DNA of 64,000 nt from Candidatus Poribacteria bacterium (GCA_022826645.1 JAJDUM010000024.1:20119-84118); one strand, 5' to 3'. Positions 1 through 8,889 are shown, counted from the stretch's first letter. Numbers and translations are program-made. The notes: a model not told the origin generated them from the letters alone.

Positions 1-365
1 TAAGAGACAATCTTGATCCTATCAAGGCGGAACTATCAGATGTCATCCATTCGTGTGTCGTTGACGCCTTGCATTTTCCATCGGATAAAAGAGCCCACCG
101 CTTCTTTCCACTCGATCCCGCCGACTTCTATTATCCCAGTGGACGCACGACAAAATATACGATTATTGAAATTAGTATGTTTGAAGGTAGATCTGTAGCA
201 GCAAAGAAACATCTAATTCGCATACTTTTTGAGAGGGTACAACAGCATCTGAATATTCTCCCACAAGACCTTGAGATCACCATCACTGAAACGCCGAAGC
301 ATAATTGGGGATTCCGTGGCATGTCGGGTGACGAAATCGAGTTGAATTACAAGGTTGAAGTGTAA
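1..365 (+). CDS. Tautomerase-family protein, 5'-truncated by window edge
   Basis: The reading frame is open from the first bases of the window to the TAA at 363-365, so the true start lies upstream and about ten N-terminal residues are missing. The C-terminal half has the core YTIIEISMFEGRS followed by ITETPKHNWGFRG and GDEIELNYKVEV, which is the pattern of the Tautomerase_2 / 4-oxalocrotonate tautomerase-like family. These are small enzymes that use an N-terminal proline (after Met removal) as catalytic base. That proline cannot be checked here because it lies outside the window. A TTG at 69 is open in frame, but conserved-looking sequence continues upstream of it, so I do not take it as the start. 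Substrate unknown. It stands apart from the next gene, which has its own promoter-like sequence. Confidence 0.75.
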   Translation, partial: RDNLDPIKAELSDVIHSCVVDALHFPSDKRAHRFFPLDPADFYYPSGRTTKYTIIEISMFEGRSVAAKKHLIRILFERVQQHLNILPQDLEITITETPKHNWGFRGMSGDEIELNYKVEV

Positions 366-396
366 CAGATGCAGGCGTTGACACTAAATAGATGGG

Positions 397-426
397 TTGA
401 TTTTTAGATAGTACCTGGTCTATGAT
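397..426 (+). promoter_or_regulatory. Putative sigma-70-type promoter for the small membrane protein
   Basis: TTGATT at 397-402 and TATGAT at 421-426 are separated by 18 bp, about 108 bp upstream of the next start codon. The match is reasonable but unproven. Confidence 0.4.
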
Positions 427-534
427 ACCCTGGAGCCTCCCAATCAAATCGGTACATTAGGCATTTGGTTCCTACAACGCCTATCGGCGTCCTAGTCCCA
501 GCAAATGGCAGATTGCTTACCCTAAATCTTATCC

Positions 535-1014
535 ATGGCTCTTATTTTAAGGCAGCTTAACCCAGAGACAATTATCCTTAGACGCAGCCTTGCTTCTCGG
601 CTGTTTAGTCTGATCTGGTTTGGCGCTGCTGCGCTCCTCATGTTTTCCTTTAAGGCAGATGATCGAATATGGTTTGCGGTGCCCTGCTTGCTCGTTGGGC
701 TGCATCTTTTGACCTATACTGTGAGGATGACTATCCAGCTTCCGCTAAACGAAATCCTGTGGCAACGGCGCATCCTGTTTCTTTTTCCGGCTGAACGGTC
801 CGTGCCATTTTCCGGCATTCGGTCTGTGAGAATTGTGAGTCACGGAAAATTCCTTAAGATCTTGCATCTCTACCTTTTTCTAGTTGATGGTTCACATCTA
901 TCTATCACTCACGCCTATCAACTAAATCAGGTTGAGGTACAGGGCAGGGAATTGGCGCAAATTGTAGGAAAGCCGCTGGTATACGAACAGGAAGAGGAGG
1001 AAAGCGAGCACTGA
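535..1014 (+). CDS. Small two-TM membrane protein of unknown function
   Basis: 159 residues. Two adjacent hydrophobic segments lie at about residues 20-38 and 45-63, followed by a soluble beta-rich region of about 90 residues (RILFLFPAERSVPFSGIRSV, LHLYLFLVDGS). The arrangement recalls bacterial PH-like domain membrane proteins, in which a short hairpin anchor precedes a cytoplasmic beta domain. The tail is acidic (EEEESEH). I do not recognise a named family. No strong Shine-Dalgarno precedes the ATG at 535, so the start is uncertain. It may be cotranscribed with the Gfo/Idh gene 61 bp downstream. Confidence 0.6.
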   Translation: MALILRQLNPETIILRRSLASRLFSLIWFGAAALLMFSFKADDRIWFAVPCLLVGLHLLTYTVRMTIQLPLNEILWQRRILFLFPAERSVPFSGIRSVRIVSHGKFLKILHLYLFLVDGSHLSITHAYQLNQVEVQGRELAQIVGKPLVYEQEEEESEH

Positions 1015-1075
1015 AAAGAGGCAGTAGGCTTCAGAGGAGATCAGTCAAACTACTCGCGACTAGAAAGGTAAAACT

Positions 1076-2236
1076 ATGGTGAATGAATTGAAAGTGGGTT
1101 TGGTGGGAGTTCCACGCGGATCTGGGTTTATTCGGGCGTTTCAGACGGTGCATGAAACTGCCCTGGTGGCTATCTGTGACATTAACACAGAAGTCCTAAA
1201 TCAGGTGGGCGATGAGCATGGGATTAAGGAACGATATACAGACTTTGAACAGATGGCGCAGTCCGACCTCGATGTGATTCTTGTGTCTACCCCCATGCCT
1301 CTGCATGTACCGCAGGCCGTGATAGCGCTATCAGAGGGAAAGCACGTGCTTTCAGAAGTCCCCGCTGCAACGGATCTTGAACAGTGTTGGCACCTAGTCA
1401 ACGCCGTTAGACAGAGCGGAAAGAAGTACATGATGGCGGAGAACTACACCTACATGAAACCGAACGTATTGGTCCGGGAACTCGCTCGACGTGGACTGTT
1501 CGGTGAGATCTACTTTGGTGAAGGGGCATATATCCATGAACTGAAAGCGGGCAACGAAAGGACGCCGTGGAGGCGCAAATGGCAAACTGGGCGCAACGGA
1601 TCGACATACCCGACACACAGTCTGGGACCTGTATTACAGTGGTTCAATGAGCGGGTGTGCACCGTTTCATGTTTTGGCACAGGGCATCACTACCGCGATC
1701 CACGCGGTGCACATTATGAGAACGAAGATAGTACGACAATGATGTGCAAGACGACAAACGGCGGACTGATTGAGATCCGGGTGGATATGTTGTCCAACCG
1801 TCCTCATAATCTTACCTACTATAGTTTGCAAGGGACAAAGGGCTGCTACGAGGCACCACGGGGTTTTGGAGATGCCCCGAAGATTTGGTTGGCAGATTAT
1901 GCGGAGCAAATGGAGTGGCGCTCTCTGTGGGATTTTGAAGCGGAGTTTATGCCGGAGATGTGGCGGAATCCACCGAAGGAAGCTCTGCAGGCCGGCCACG
2001 GCGGTGGTGACTATTTCGAGATTCGTGAGTTTGTCGATTCGATTATTGAAGACACGAAGCCCCCAATTGATGTCTACGAAACACTTGATATGACGGTGCC
2101 AGGGTTGGTTTCCGAAGCATCGATTAATCAGGGTGGGATTCCACTACCCGTGCCTGATTTCCGAGAAATTCGCAGCTTTCCGGACGATCTACCCGAACCG
2201 TTGCAGAATAGCGAGATTATTTCGGTTCAATTGTAG
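1076..2236 (+). CDS. Gfo/Idh/MocA-family oxidoreductase (EVP variant)
   Basis: 386 residues, the usual size for NAD(P)-dependent sugar or inositol dehydrogenases of this family. The N-terminal Rossmann fold starts with KVGLVGVPRGSG and continues to DVILVSTPMPLH. The position normally holding the catalytic EKP lysine motif reads SEVPAA (E94-V95-P96), so the lysine is replaced by valine. The C-terminal half has the alpha/beta sheet domain of the family (THSLGPVLQWF, EIREFVDSI). A Shine-Dalgarno (GAAAGGT) precedes the ATG. It heads a run of catabolic genes on the same strand (dioxygenase, zinc dehydrogenase, SDR). The family usually oxidises a cyclic or acyclic sugar hydroxyl. Without the lysine the chemistry may differ or the protein may be an isomerase or lyase-like member. 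Confidence 0.85.
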   Translation: MVNELKVGLVGVPRGSGFIRAFQTVHETALVAICDINTEVLNQVGDEHGIKERYTDFEQMAQSDLDVILVSTPMPLHVPQAVIALSEGKHVLSEVPAATDLEQCWHLVNAVRQSGKKYMMAENYTYMKPNVLVRELARRGLFGEIYFGEGAYIHELKAGNERTPWRRKWQTGRNGSTYPTHSLGPVLQWFNERVCTVSCFGTGHHYRDPRGAHYENEDSTTMMCKTTNGGLIEIRVDMLSNRPHNLTYYSLQGTKGCYEAPRGFGDAPKIWLADYAEQMEWRSLWDFEAEFMPEMWRNPPKEALQAGHGGGDYFEIREFVDSIIEDTKPPIDVYETLDMTVPGLVSEASINQGGIPLPVPDFREIRSFPDDLPEPLQNSEIISVQL

Positions 2237-2307
2237 TGGGGAATTGACGCCCAGAACATAGGTAAAGGCATGCCAGGGGCGATGTAGTTCCGGAGGGGAA
2301 TTTGATA

Positions 2308-2336
2308 TTGACAAACCCTTAATGTCGGTATAGCAT
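2308..2336 (+). promoter_or_regulatory. Sigma-70-type promoter for dioxygenase operon
   Basis: TTGACA at 2308-2313 and TAGCAT at 2331-2336 with a 17-bp spacer, 45 bp upstream of the dioxygenase start. It suggests that the dioxygenase, zinc dehydrogenase and SDR form a unit separate from the Gfo/Idh gene. Confidence 0.65.
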
Positions 2337-2380
2337 AACCGTTTATACGCTATATCCCACATTTCATAAGGAGACCGGCT

Positions 2381-3196
2381 ATGAGCCAGATTTCAGGAAA
2401 TGGAAGCTACTTAGCCAATCAAATTGTAGGCGAAGAACAGATTGAGGCATGGGTGGAGCAATTTCACCGGGATGGTTTTCTGTTTCTACAAGATGTGCTA
2501 CCACCAGATTGGTGTGCCCAGATGCGTGAAGACCTCGATTGGGCATTGAAGGAAAATCCAAACGGTTTCAACGGTGTGAATGAGCGCACCGCACTTGCCC
2601 ACCGGATGTTTGAGACCAGCGAAACCAACCTAAAGTTATTCGACTTGGAGCCGATTGTCAGCTTTGCCGAAGCCCTTATCGCCCCAAACTGCCACGTCAT
2701 CCACAACAACTCATTCCAGAGTTTTCCGGGAGGCGGTATCACACGATGGCATCAGGATGACGCCCCCCATTTCACTGTTACAGATGGTGAGCCACCGAAG
2801 AATATCCGTTTGTCTGTTATGTTCTTCACCGCGAACTATTACCTGACAGATGTCACTGAGATCGAAAATGGTGGTACCGAGGTGATTCCCGGCTCTCACC
2901 TGTTCGGTACGGGTCCACCACCTGAAATTGAAGGAACGGAATGGGAGAGCAAGATTCGCTACAATTTGGGCAAAGCGGGAAGCGTCGTCATGTTTAACAA
3001 TCAGGTATGGCATCATGGAGGACTTAACCGCACCGATCAAACGCGCTATATTACGCAGATTACCTACGGCCGCCGCATGATTGGACACAAATATTACCCG
3101 TTCATGAACTACAACATGCCAGAACACATCTATAAAGATGCTAACCCGAGGTTACAGCGATTGCTGGGGTTCCTTGAGCATGGGGCTTACGGTTAA
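2381..3196 (+). CDS. Phytanoyl-CoA dioxygenase (PhyH)-family 2OG/Fe(II) oxygenase
   Basis: 271 residues. The facial triad is visible: H124 and D126 in TRWHQDDAPH, and a distal histidine at H211 or H212 in VWHHGGLN. R222 follows and would bind the 2-oxoglutarate carboxylate. NGGTEVIPGSH is the usual PhyH double-stranded beta-helix signature. The N-terminal FHRDGFLFLQDVL is also typical. Members hydroxylate diverse small molecules, so the substrate cannot be read from sequence. The start has AAGGAGA upstream. A clear promoter lies 45 bp upstream, and the zinc dehydrogenase follows after 51 bp. The context (oxidoreductases on each side) suggests stepwise oxidation of a carbon source, perhaps of host origin. 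That is inference. Confidence 0.88.
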   Translation: MSQISGNGSYLANQIVGEEQIEAWVEQFHRDGFLFLQDVLPPDWCAQMREDLDWALKENPNGFNGVNERTALAHRMFETSETNLKLFDLEPIVSFAEALIAPNCHVIHNNSFQSFPGGGITRWHQDDAPHFTVTDGEPPKNIRLSVMFFTANYYLTDVTEIENGGTEVIPGSHLFGTGPPPEIEGTEWESKIRYNLGKAGSVVMFNNQVWHHGGLNRTDQTRYITQITYGRRMIGHKYYPFMNYNMPEHIYKDANPRLQRLLGFLEHGAYG

Positions 3197-3247
3197 TGGA
3201 AGCAGGAGAGCATGGTCTAGTCGACCGAAACAGAGTGAAATAATCAC

Positions 3248-4276
3248 ATGAAAGCAATCATTTTTCACGAACAGGGCGGAATCGATAAACTCCGCTACGA
3301 ACAGGTCCCTACCCCGGTCATTGCCCCATCAGAGGTATTGATTCATGTCAAGTCGTGTGCAGTAAATCACCTCGATATTCGCGCTCGACGGGACCGCCCT
3401 GAGGTGCAGCCATTCCCGCACATCCTCGGATCTGACATTTCCGGGGACGTGGTCGAAGTCGGTGCTGAGGTTCACAATATCGCAGTAGGTGATCGCGTGG
3501 TACTCGCGCCCTGCATTCCGTGCGGGCACTGTCCAGATTGCCTCAACGGCGACGAAAATATGTGCGATTCTCAGGAGCTTTTAGGTTTTCAGACCAATGG
3601 TGGTTATGCGGAATACGTCAAAGCACCTGCCAAAAACGCCATTCAGATTTCCTCCGACCTCTCATACGTTGATGCCTCTGCCATTCCCATCGCCTATCTC
3701 ACCGCGTGGCACATGCTTGTAACGCGGGCAGAAGTTCGTCCTGGGGATAATGTACTGGTCTTATCCGCAGGCAGTGGTGTTGGGAGTGCTGGCTTACAAA
3801 TCGCTAAACTGTGTGGAGCGCGCGTCTTTGCGACAGCGAGTACCGATGCGAAACTTGAACGCGCCCGTCAGATGGGAGCCGATTTCACAATCAACTATAC
3901 GCAGACCGATTTCAGTGCAGCGGTACTTGACGCAACGGGTGGATACGGCGTTGACGTTGTCTTTGAGCATGTTGGTGCAGCGACATGGGCTCAGAGCATA
4001 GCAAGCCTTGGCAAGAAAGGACGGCTTGTGTCGTGTGGCGTTACAACAGGGAATATCGGTGAGATAGACATCCGCAAGATGTATCAGAAGCAGTTGACCC
4101 TGATGGGATCGGCGCTGGGGACGACAGCCGAACTTCAGACTATTATCCGGCTTGCTGAACAGGGGAAGTTGACGCCGATTATCGCTCAGGTATTGCCGTT
4201 ACAAGCAGCAGCGGAGGCACATCGAATTATAGAGGCGCGAGAAAATTTTGGCAAGGTCTGTCTCCAGCCGGAATAA
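3248..4276 (+). CDS. Zinc-dependent medium-chain alcohol dehydrogenase
   Basis: 342 residues, full length for the MDR superfamily. The GroES-like N-terminal domain carries a structural zinc site C92-x2-C95-x2-C98-x7-C106 (CGHCPDC and MC). C37 lies at the catalytic-zinc position, while the downstream segment PHILGSDISG differs from the usual GHE motif. The nucleotide-binding domain has VLSAGSGVGSAGLQ and ARVFATASTDAK, the latter more like NADPH-type quinone reductases. Probable role: oxidation of an alcohol or reduction of an enone produced by the preceding dioxygenase. It sits in the dioxygenase-SDR operon, with the SDR start 23 bp beyond its stop. Confidence 0.85.
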   Translation: MKAIIFHEQGGIDKLRYEQVPTPVIAPSEVLIHVKSCAVNHLDIRARRDRPEVQPFPHILGSDISGDVVEVGAEVHNIAVGDRVVLAPCIPCGHCPDCLNGDENMCDSQELLGFQTNGGYAEYVKAPAKNAIQISSDLSYVDASAIPIAYLTAWHMLVTRAEVRPGDNVLVLSAGSGVGSAGLQIAKLCGARVFATASTDAKLERARQMGADFTINYTQTDFSAAVLDATGGYGVDVVFEHVGAATWAQSIASLGKKGRLVSCGVTTGNIGEIDIRKMYQKQLTLMGSALGTTAELQTIIRLAEQGKLTPIIAQVLPLQAAAEAHRIIEARENFGKVCLQPE

Positions 4277-4298
4277 TAGGAACGGAAAGGGAATTTCT

Positions 4299-5129
4299 AT
4301 GGGAAAATTGGATGGTAAAGTTGCAATAGTTACGGGCGCTGGCAGGGGACACGCCGAAGCGATTGCGCTGCGCTTCGCAGAAGAGGGTGCCGCGGTTTCT
4401 TTGTGCGATGTGATTCCATTAGCGACGCTCCAAGCAAAGGTTGGTTCGAAGATAAGCGATGCCGGTGGAAAGGTTCTGTGTTTTCAAACTGATGTCTCGG
4501 AAGAGAAGCAAGTAAACGAGATGGTGGAGGAAACGCTTGAAACCCTGGGAAGCGTTGATATACTCGCAAACGTTGTTGGTATCGCTGGACCAACGAAAGA
4601 TGTCTGGGATATGACTCTGGTGGAGTGGAAACGGACGCTGGCAGTTAATCTTGATTCGCAGTTCTTGTGTTGTAAGGCAGTACTACCCGAAATGATCCAG
4701 AAGCGGTACGGGAAAATCATAAACTTTAGTTCGGGGACAGGCAAACAGCCACTTTCCCACAGGGCACCGTATGCCACCTCAAAGATGGGGGTAATCGGTT
4801 TCACGCGAACACTCGCGGCCGATGTTGGACGCTACAATATCAATGTCAATGCAATTTGCCCAGGGGGACATGAGGAACGGAGCGTCGAACTTGCAAAGGG
4901 GCGAGCGGAATACATGAACCAGTCCTTTGATGAGGCAGGATTTCGCGAGCGGATTAGACATCCAGATCCGAAAGGTGTTCTCGCGGGAAGATGGTGTGCT
5001 GATGAAGGTTATCATGAAAAAGGATCTGGTCCCGAAGAGATGGCTGCTTTAGCACTCTTTCTCGCTTCGGACGACTCAGCAAGTATAACGGGACAGGACA
5101 TCAACTGCGACGGGCGCGTAATGTGGTAG
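4299..5129 (+). CDS. Short-chain dehydrogenase/reductase (SDR)
   Basis: 276 residues from the ATG at 4299, chosen because GGAAAGGG lies just upstream. An in-frame upstream extension would overlap the previous gene. Classical SDR features: cofactor loop VTGAGRGHAEAIA (T12-G13), a variant NNAG motif NVVG (91-94), catalytic S144/S145 in NFSSGTGK, Y158 and K162 in YATSKMG. D37 after the second strand (SLCDV) suggests NAD preference. The C-terminal segment after residue 190 is longer than usual (RSVELAKGRAEYMNQ through GYHEKGSG), similar to sugar-alcohol SDRs with a substrate lid. Last gene of the plus-strand catabolic unit. It converges on the next minus-strand gene. Confidence 0.87.
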   Translation: MGKLDGKVAIVTGAGRGHAEAIALRFAEEGAAVSLCDVIPLATLQAKVGSKISDAGGKVLCFQTDVSEEKQVNEMVEETLETLGSVDILANVVGIAGPTKDVWDMTLVEWKRTLAVNLDSQFLCCKAVLPEMIQKRYGKIINFSSGTGKQPLSHRAPYATSKMGVIGFTRTLAADVGRYNINVNAICPGGHEERSVELAKGRAEYMNQSFDEAGFRERIRHPDPKGVLAGRWCADEGYHEKGSGPEEMAALALFLASDDSASITGQDINCDGRVMW

Positions 5130-5157
5130 TTATCCGTGCGGATGACACACCAGAAGA

Positions 5158-5709
5158 TTACACCGATCTTCCAGCACAGTCAGGGCACATCAGGGCAAAT
5201 CTTTTCTCCGCTCCGGTGCTCTCAAATTCTGTCTCGTAATCGTAGCTTACCTTCACATCTGTCGCCCCACACCAGTCACATTTCCCACGAAAATAATCCG
5301 CCCTCTGTGCCACGAGTTCCTGATGTTTCTCAGCCAGCCGTCTTGCAGATTGGATGAGAGCTAGCGCGCGTTGCCGTAGTTTCGGATCCGTTTCTTTTTT
5401 CGCAATCTTTTCAAGAACTGGCTGCAGTTGCGGATCGTTCGGCCGTCCGCCATCGTCGAGGGTATGCCAAGCTGCCCTGCGCACTTCAATGTCAGGGTCC
5501 TGGAGTCCCCCGTATAGTGCTTCCCATACGGCATCAATTCGTCTGCGAACGTGGCACGGACAGAGATTTTCCATGGCAGCTTTTCTGTCCTCTGGGGCAT
5601 CCGAATACGCCAGCGAAATGTAGAAGTCAATTTCATCGCCGCGCAATCGATCCTCACCACCTCGTTGCTGCCTCTTCTGATACTTATTCTTCGCACGTTT
5701 CTTCGGCAT
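5158..5709 (-). CDS. HEAT-like helical protein with C-terminal zinc ribbon
   Basis: 183 residues, basic N-terminus (MPKKRAKNKYQKRQQR). The middle (about 45-125) has HEAT-like helical pairs: DRKAAMENL, WEALYGGLQDPDIEVRRAAW, PVLEKIAKKETDPKLRQRAL. An N-terminal CPCH and a C-terminal pair CDWC...CPDC (about 143-180) form probable zinc sites. I know no defined function. Features fit a nucleic-acid or ribosome-associated scaffold. GGGAGG precedes the start. It ends an operon after thrS and the cysteine desulfurase, which suggests a link to translation or tRNA modification, though that is inference only. Confidence 0.65.
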   Translation of the reverse strand: MPKKRAKNKYQKRQQRGGEDRLRGDEIDFYISLAYSDAPEDRKAAMENLCPCHVRRRIDAVWEALYGGLQDPDIEVRRAAWHTLDDGGRPNDPQLQPVLEKIAKKETDPKLRQRALALIQSARRLAEKHQELVAQRADYFRGKCDWCGATDVKVSYDYETEFESTGAEKRFALMCPDCAGRSV

Positions 5710-5729
5710 TGGTGTACCCTCCCACTTGA

Positions 5730-6923
5730 TTATTTTACGCCGGAATGCCTACTTGATCTCTTATACGCCGGTGACATCGCTCGCATCTGTTCAACAACTT
5801 TCGGAACTTTTTCGATGACCTCATCGATCTCCACTTCGGTGTTATCCTTACCGAGCGAAAACCGAACCGTGCCTTGCGCCAACTGCGGAGGGAGACCGAG
5901 CGCAGCCAATACATGCGATGGTTCCATCGAACCGGAGGTGCAAGCGGAGCCGGTCGAGACGCAGATACCTTCCATATCCAACCGCAAAATGAGGCTCTCT
6001 CCTTCAATATACTCAAATGAGATATTCAGTGTTCCGGGTAAACTGTGTTCGGGCTCGCTGTTTTCGTGGATATGATCAATATGCTCATGCAGCCCTTTCC
6101 GCAGCTTATTTGTTAGATGTTCCAGATGTTCAACGCTTGTTTCACGACTTTTCTGTGCCAGTGCTGCTGCAGCACCAAGTCCAACAATTGCGGGGACGTT
6201 CTCTGAGCCAGCCCGCCGGTTACGCTCATGTGAACCACCGTGAAGCAAGTTCTCAAGTCGGGTACCTCGCCGAATGTATAACGCGCCGATGCCTTTTGGA
6301 CCGTAGATCTTATGGGCAGAAAGCGAGAGCATACTAACTCCTAGCGCCTGAACATCAACCGGTAGTTTGCCTACGGACTGTACCGCGTCCGTATGGACAG
6401 GGATGCGATGTTCTCGCGCAATTTCACAGATCTCCCCAATCGGTTCAATGGCTCCGGTTTCGTTGTTAGCATGCATAATTGAGATAAGGATCGTCGTGCC
6501 TCGAATCGCATCGCGCAGATCGTCAAGTTGGATTAGCCCGTAGCGATCAACAGGGAGATACGTTATTTCAAACCCATGTTTTTCAAGGAAGTGGCATGTG
6601 TGCAAGACCGCGTGATGCTCGATTGAAGAGGTGATAATATGGCTGCCAGCACTGCGGTTGTGCTGTAGTTCGGCAATTCCTTTAATAGCGTAGTTGTCAG
6701 CCTCTGTCCCGGTGCCGGTAAAGACAATTTCGCTTGGGCTTTTAGCGTTGATGAGTGCTGCGACCTGTTCGCGTGCGTCGTCAATAGCGCTGCGTGCCTC
6801 GCGTCCATAGGTGTGGATACTAGAACCGTTGCCGAATTGATCGGTCATAAAGGGGAGCATCGCCTCAAGCACCTGCGGGTGAATTGGCGTCGTTGCGTTA
6901 TGGTCTAGATATATGCGTTTCAT
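5730..6923 (-). CDS. Cysteine desulfurase (NifS/IscS family, group I)
   Basis: 397 residues from the ATG at 6923, which has GGTGAGG upstream. A longer in-frame reading lacks family support. Pyridoxal-phosphate enzyme that converts cysteine to alanine and a persulfide for Fe-S cluster and thio-tRNA synthesis. Visible residues: N-terminal YLDHNATTP, H103 in SIEHHAVL, D179 and Q182 near VHTDAVQ, Schiff-base K205 in SAHKIYGPKG, and the persulfide C328 in STGSACTSG. That loop is the group I (IscS/NifS) form. The start is 28 bp from the thrS stop and the stop is 20 bp from the HEAT/zinc gene, so the three form an operon. No scaffold gene (IscU/NifU) is nearby, so a tRNA-thiolation role is possible. 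Confidence 0.92.
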   Translation of the reverse strand: MKRIYLDHNATTPIHPQVLEAMLPFMTDQFGNGSSIHTYGREARSAIDDAREQVAALINAKSPSEIVFTGTGTEADNYAIKGIAELQHNRSAGSHIITSSIEHHAVLHTCHFLEKHGFEITYLPVDRYGLIQLDDLRDAIRGTTILISIMHANNETGAIEPIGEICEIAREHRIPVHTDAVQSVGKLPVDVQALGVSMLSLSAHKIYGPKGIGALYIRRGTRLENLLHGGSHERNRRAGSENVPAIVGLGAAAALAQKSRETSVEHLEHLTNKLRKGLHEHIDHIHENSEPEHSLPGTLNISFEYIEGESLILRLDMEGICVSTGSACTSGSMEPSHVLAALGLPPQLAQGTVRFSLGKDNTEVEIDEVIEKVPKVVEQMRAMSPAYKRSSRHSGVK

Positions 6924-6951
6924 GATCCTCACCACTTTCTTCACGGGTTGC

Positions 6952-8769
6952 CTATAACGCGTTCGACCGGGTTGCAATGCGCTCTTGGACAGTTGCTACA
7001 AACTCTGCCACAGGAATACCGTTCTGACGCGTCCCATCTCGCTTGCGGATAGAGACAGTGTTGTTTTCAACCTCTCTATCTCCGACAACAAGCATATATG
7101 GCACTTGCATCAGCTGGGCTTGACGAATTTTTGCGTTCATTCGATCGGGTCCCAAATCGGCTTGACCGCGAATTGCGGAAGCTTTTAGTTGTCCGGCAAT
7201 TTCTTGGGCATAGTCGTTGTGACTGTCATTGATCGGAATTACACGCGCATGTTCCGGTGAGAGCCAAACAGGAAACTTGCCGGCGTAATGCTCAAGCAGG
7301 AAACCGATCATCCGCTCGTGCGTCCCCAAAGGTGCGCGATGAAGGCATATCGGGACTTCGGATTCACCGGATCTATTGACAAAACTTAAGTCGCATCGTC
7401 CCGGCACAGCAAAATCGACCTGATTGGTAGCAAGGCTGAATTCCCTGCCGATCGCGCTCCAGATCTGTACATCGATTTTCGGACCGTAGAACGCGGCCTC
7501 ATCCGGAACCTCTACAAACGGCACGTCCCCATTCGTCATAGCGTTACGCACCATCTCTTCGGTTTTGAGCCACATCGGCTCGTTGTCGATATACTTATTG
7601 CCAAGTCCAGCTTTGTGGTGCGTACTGAGACGCATCACATATTTGTCAATGCCAAAGATTCGGAAATACTCGAGGTATAGGTCAACGACGCCCATGAATT
7701 CCGATTCAAACTGCTCCTCGGAACAGTAGATATGTGCGTCGTTCATTTGCATAGAACGGACCCGCATAAGACCAAAAAGTTCACCACTTTTTTCAAAGCG
7801 ATAGCAGGTCCCATATTCTCCCAGGCGCAGCGGCAGATCACGGTAGCTACGCGGCTTGCTATCAAAGATCTTGTGATGGAATGGGCAGTTCATCGGCTTC
7901 ATGTAATACCGCACACCCTCCATTTCCATCGGCGGATACATACTCTCGGCATAATGTGATAGGTGACCCGTCCGCTCAAACAGGGCGTCTTTGGCGAGGT
8001 GAGGTGTCCTGACACGATCATATCCTCTTTTCTCTTCCATCTCTTTGGCAAGTGCTTCCAGTTCTTCAATGATAATGCCCCCATTGGGTAACCACAGGGG
8101 AAGTCCGGGACCAACATCCTCATCAAAGATAAAGATTTCCAAGTCTCTGCCCAGTTTCCGATGGTCTCTTTTTCGTGCTTCTTCAAGCATTTGGAGGTGC
8201 TGCTTGAGCTCATCTTTGGTGTGCCACGCCGTGCCGTAGATACGCTGAAGCATGGCGTTGTTTTCATCCCCCCGCCAATATGCACCAGCAACAGTCAGAA
8301 GCTTAAAAGCATCGGGTCGGATGTCACCAGTATCTCCGACGTGGGGACCTCTACAGAGATCTTCAAAGGTATCCTGTCGATAGGTACTCAGGACGGGTGT
8401 GTCATCAATTGCTGTTCCGTATTCGTCGGCATCCCCCTCGATCAGTCCCTCTATCAACTCCAACTTATAAGGTTGATCCTTGAACAACTCGCGTGCTTCA
8501 TCAGGTCCGATTTCTCGATAACTGAATTCATGCTTGCCAGCGACAATTTGCCGCATACGTTTCTCAATTTTCTGCAGGTCTTCCGGCGAAAATGCGATCG
8601 GCTTGTCATCACTATCGGCACCAAGATCGAAATCGTAGTAGAAGCCATTTTCAATCGGCGGCCCAATAGCAAGTTTCGCATCTGGGTATAGTTCCAAGAC
8701 AGCTTGCGCCATCACATGCGCGGTACTGTGTCTGATTTTATAAATCAGATCTTTTTCTGAATTTTCCAT
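6952..8769 (-). CDS. thrS: Threonyl-tRNA synthetase lacking the TGS domain
   Basis: 605 residues. It charges tRNA-Thr with threonine in the cytoplasm. The protein starts almost directly at the editing domain (HSTAHVMAQAV, the HxxxH site), so the N-terminal TGS domain of about 60 residues found in E. coli ThrS is absent. The catalytic core has the zinc ligands C in MNCPFHH, H in NDAHIYC and H in PLGTHERM, and motif 2 RFEKSGELFGLMRVR. The C-terminal anticodon-binding domain runs from about residue 510 (VWLSPEHARVIPIND). GGAGAG lies upstream of the ATG. Missing TGS domains occur in other bacterial lineages. Upstream are a terminator and three tRNA genes. Downstream is the cysteine desulfurase. 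Confidence 0.95.
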   Translation of the reverse strand: MENSEKDLIYKIRHSTAHVMAQAVLELYPDAKLAIGPPIENGFYYDFDLGADSDDKPIAFSPEDLQKIEKRMRQIVAGKHEFSYREIGPDEARELFKDQPYKLELIEGLIEGDADEYGTAIDDTPVLSTYRQDTFEDLCRGPHVGDTGDIRPDAFKLLTVAGAYWRGDENNAMLQRIYGTAWHTKDELKQHLQMLEEARKRDHRKLGRDLEIFIFDEDVGPGLPLWLPNGGIIIEELEALAKEMEEKRGYDRVRTPHLAKDALFERTGHLSHYAESMYPPMEMEGVRYYMKPMNCPFHHKIFDSKPRSYRDLPLRLGEYGTCYRFEKSGELFGLMRVRSMQMNDAHIYCSEEQFESEFMGVVDLYLEYFRIFGIDKYVMRLSTHHKAGLGNKYIDNEPMWLKTEEMVRNAMTNGDVPFVEVPDEAAFYGPKIDVQIWSAIGREFSLATNQVDFAVPGRCDLSFVNRSGESEVPICLHRAPLGTHERMIGFLLEHYAGKFPVWLSPEHARVIPINDSHNDYAQEIAGQLKASAIRGQADLGPDRMNAKIRQAQLMQVPYMLVVGDREVENNTVSIRKRDGTRQNGIPVAEFVATVQERIATRSNAL

Positions 8770-8864
8770 AGTTCTCTCCAGTAATTATCGTATCTTCTGA
8801 GTTTCTCGGAGCTTCGAGTCCTGCTCAATTCTATTAAAATCCCCACTCCTCGAATGTTCTTCAA

Positions 8865-8889
8865 TAAAAAAAGAGCCTTTCGGCTCTTT
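8865..8889 (-). terminator. Intrinsic terminator of the tRNA cluster
   Basis: On the minus strand an 8-bp stem (AAAGAGCC / GGCTCTTT at 8870-8889) with a GAAA tetraloop is followed by seven T. It lies just after tRNA-Val and before thrS, so it separates the tRNA unit from the synthetase operon. Confidence 0.85.

Noticed and set aside
5551..6075. Open frame on the plus strand opposite the cysteine desulfurase gene
   Set aside because: The protein has no recognisable motif, and the minus-strand frame encodes a conserved desulfurase with all catalytic residues. It is a shadow frame.
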